Below are positions 63,349 through 64,000 of a stretch of 64,000 nucleotides of DNA, in pieces. Each line of letters opens with the position of its first letter. The stretch's first letter is position 1. This DNA is from Pseudomonas sp. GGS8 (GTDB lineage: Bacteria > Pseudomonadota > Gammaproteobacteria > Pseudomonadales > Pseudomonadaceae), in contig NZ_JALJWF010000001.1 in the NCBI RefSeq assembly GCF_024168645.1, forward strand, positions 4,715,501 to 4,779,500, given 5' to 3'. Made by a program: the position numbers and the translations under genes. The notes beneath the pieces were generated by a model. That model saw only the letters and a program-made list of their open reading frames with translations. It ran no database searches and was not told where the DNA came from.

Positions 63349-64000
63349 TTATCTACCGCGCCGCCATACCTTGAGGTAGTCCACGCTGAAAGTGGAGGGC
63401 AGATCGGCGTCGTCGACCACGCCGAACCAATGCCACATGGCCTCGCTGTCAAAGAGGATTTGCATCGGGTAGAACCAGTGGGTGTTTTTTGCCTCGCGCA
63501 CCAGGACACCGTCTACGTACCAGCGCAAGGTGTCGGGCTGCCAGTCAAAACCGTAGACATGGAAGGTGCTGGCCAGGCGCCACGGGGCGATCCAACTGCT
63601 GCCATCGCGCAGGTGGGCGGTGCTCTGTGGCGTGGCCCAGACGTGGGCGTTCATGTTGTACAGACGGTCGAAGGTGGCGCCCTTGGTCTTGCCGCCGATT
63701 TCGAATATGTCGATTTCCGTGGCATTGTCGGCAAGCCCCGTCCACGCTAGCCAGAAGGCGCTGGAGGCCGCCGACTCCATGGGTTTGGCGCGGGCTTCGT
63801 AGTAGCCGTAAAAACTGCGCTCGATCGTGCGGACCATCGCCGAGCTATAGCCTTGGTAGCCCAGCCGAACGTACTTCTGCGGCACGTTTTCCGTGCGGAA
63901 AACGATGTTCAGATTGCCATCGCTCAGGTAGGCATTGTTCGGCGTGAACAGCGCCGGTTTACGTCCGAGCGACTCGGTGCCCGTGGCATTGTTGACGTGC
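63349..64000 (-). CDS. Glycoside hydrolase family 16 protein, N-terminus outside the window
   Basis: The minus-strand frame is open from the stop at 63349 to the window edge, so this is the C-terminal 216 codons of a longer gene. The catalytic GH16 motif E-x-D-x-x-E is seen as EIDIFEIGG, with a flanking FWLAWTG and the HVYGFDWQPDTLRWYVDG and DYLKVWRRG segments characteristic of the beta-jelly-roll. Such enzymes cut beta-1,3/1,4-glucans, agar or similar polymers; the substrate cannot be told. Confidence 0.88.
   Translation of the reverse strand, partial: HVNNATGTESLGRKPALFTPNNAYLSDGNLNIVFRTENVPQKYVRLGYQGYSSAMVRTIERSFYGYYEARAKPMESAASSAFWLAWTGLADNATEIDIFEIGGKTKGATFDRLYNMNAHVWATPQSTAHLRDGSSWIAPWRLASTFHVYGFDWQPDTLRWYVDGVLVREAKNTHWFYPMQILFDSEAMWHWFGVVDDADLPSTFSVDYLKVWRRGR

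Overview
The window looks like the chromosome of a denitrifying Pseudomonas, probably of the P. fluorescens group. This rests on the nirS-type nitrite reductase operon in the order SMCFDLGHJEN, the nirQ-norCBD-dnr layout, narXL-narK1K2GHJI, high GC, and repeated REP palindromes of the gtgggagc/gtggcgag kind between operons. It is inference from gene content and order, not from a marker gene. I see no rRNA, tRNA, insertion sequence, phage or CRISPR array.

Layout. 1-3695: end of a periplasmic binding protein gene overlapping a large GGDEF-EAL protein. 3696-8509: molybdopterin genes moaCDE, a small membrane protein, then a HemN-like protein without its iron-sulfur cysteines overlapping true hemN. 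8736-17774 (minus): the eleven-gene nir operon for cytochrome cd1 and heme d1. 17974-23674 (plus): nirQ, norE/F-like genes, norCB and norD. 23697-24702 (minus): dnrP, dnr and an unannotated 29-residue membrane peptide. 25182-29317: nnrS, a second small membrane protein, the di-iron repair protein gene ytfE (minus) and norR. 29417-34654: pdxH, moaB-moeA, ubiUVT for oxygen-independent ubiquinone synthesis. 34779-38459 (minus): putative zinc-binding protein, a second Dnr-like regulator, narLX. 38762-50242: narK1, narK2, narGHJI, a Cys/Gly-rich PPIase, moaA. 50493-53400: anaerobic ribonucleotide reductase with its glycyl-radical domain on a separate 55-residue gene, and nrdG. 53416-56512 (minus): a four-gene Ftr/P19 iron uptake operon. 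56723-64000: a DUF3079 protein, then ordinary accessory genes (HxlR regulator, SDR, MFS, hydrolase, alcohol dehydrogenase, AraC regulator, a 24-residue peptide, a truncated GH16 gene).

How it works together. The region is a nearly complete kit for growth without oxygen: nitrate sensing, import and reduction, nitrite to NO, NO to N2O, the required cofactors (Moco, heme, heme d1, PLP, ubiquinone) and deoxynucleotides. No nos genes are present here, so N2O reduction is missing from this window. Ten TTGAY-N4-RTCAA boxes (ANR/DNR type) stand before moaC, the hemN pair, nirS/nirQ, norC, pdxH, ubiU, the zinc-binding gene, narK1, nrdD and the DUF3079 gene. NarL 7-2-7 sites stand before moaB, dnr2 and in the narX/narK1 interval.

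The most striking feature is a NorR/sigma-54 layer read directly from sequence. There are two clusters of three GGT-N7-ACC sites each. One, with a minus-strand -24/-12 promoter, serves ytfE. The other lies between two divergent -24/-12 promoters, one facing the 29-residue peptide-dnr-dnrP genes and the other facing nnrS. This predicts that NO sensing by NorR feeds into the Dnr regulator itself.
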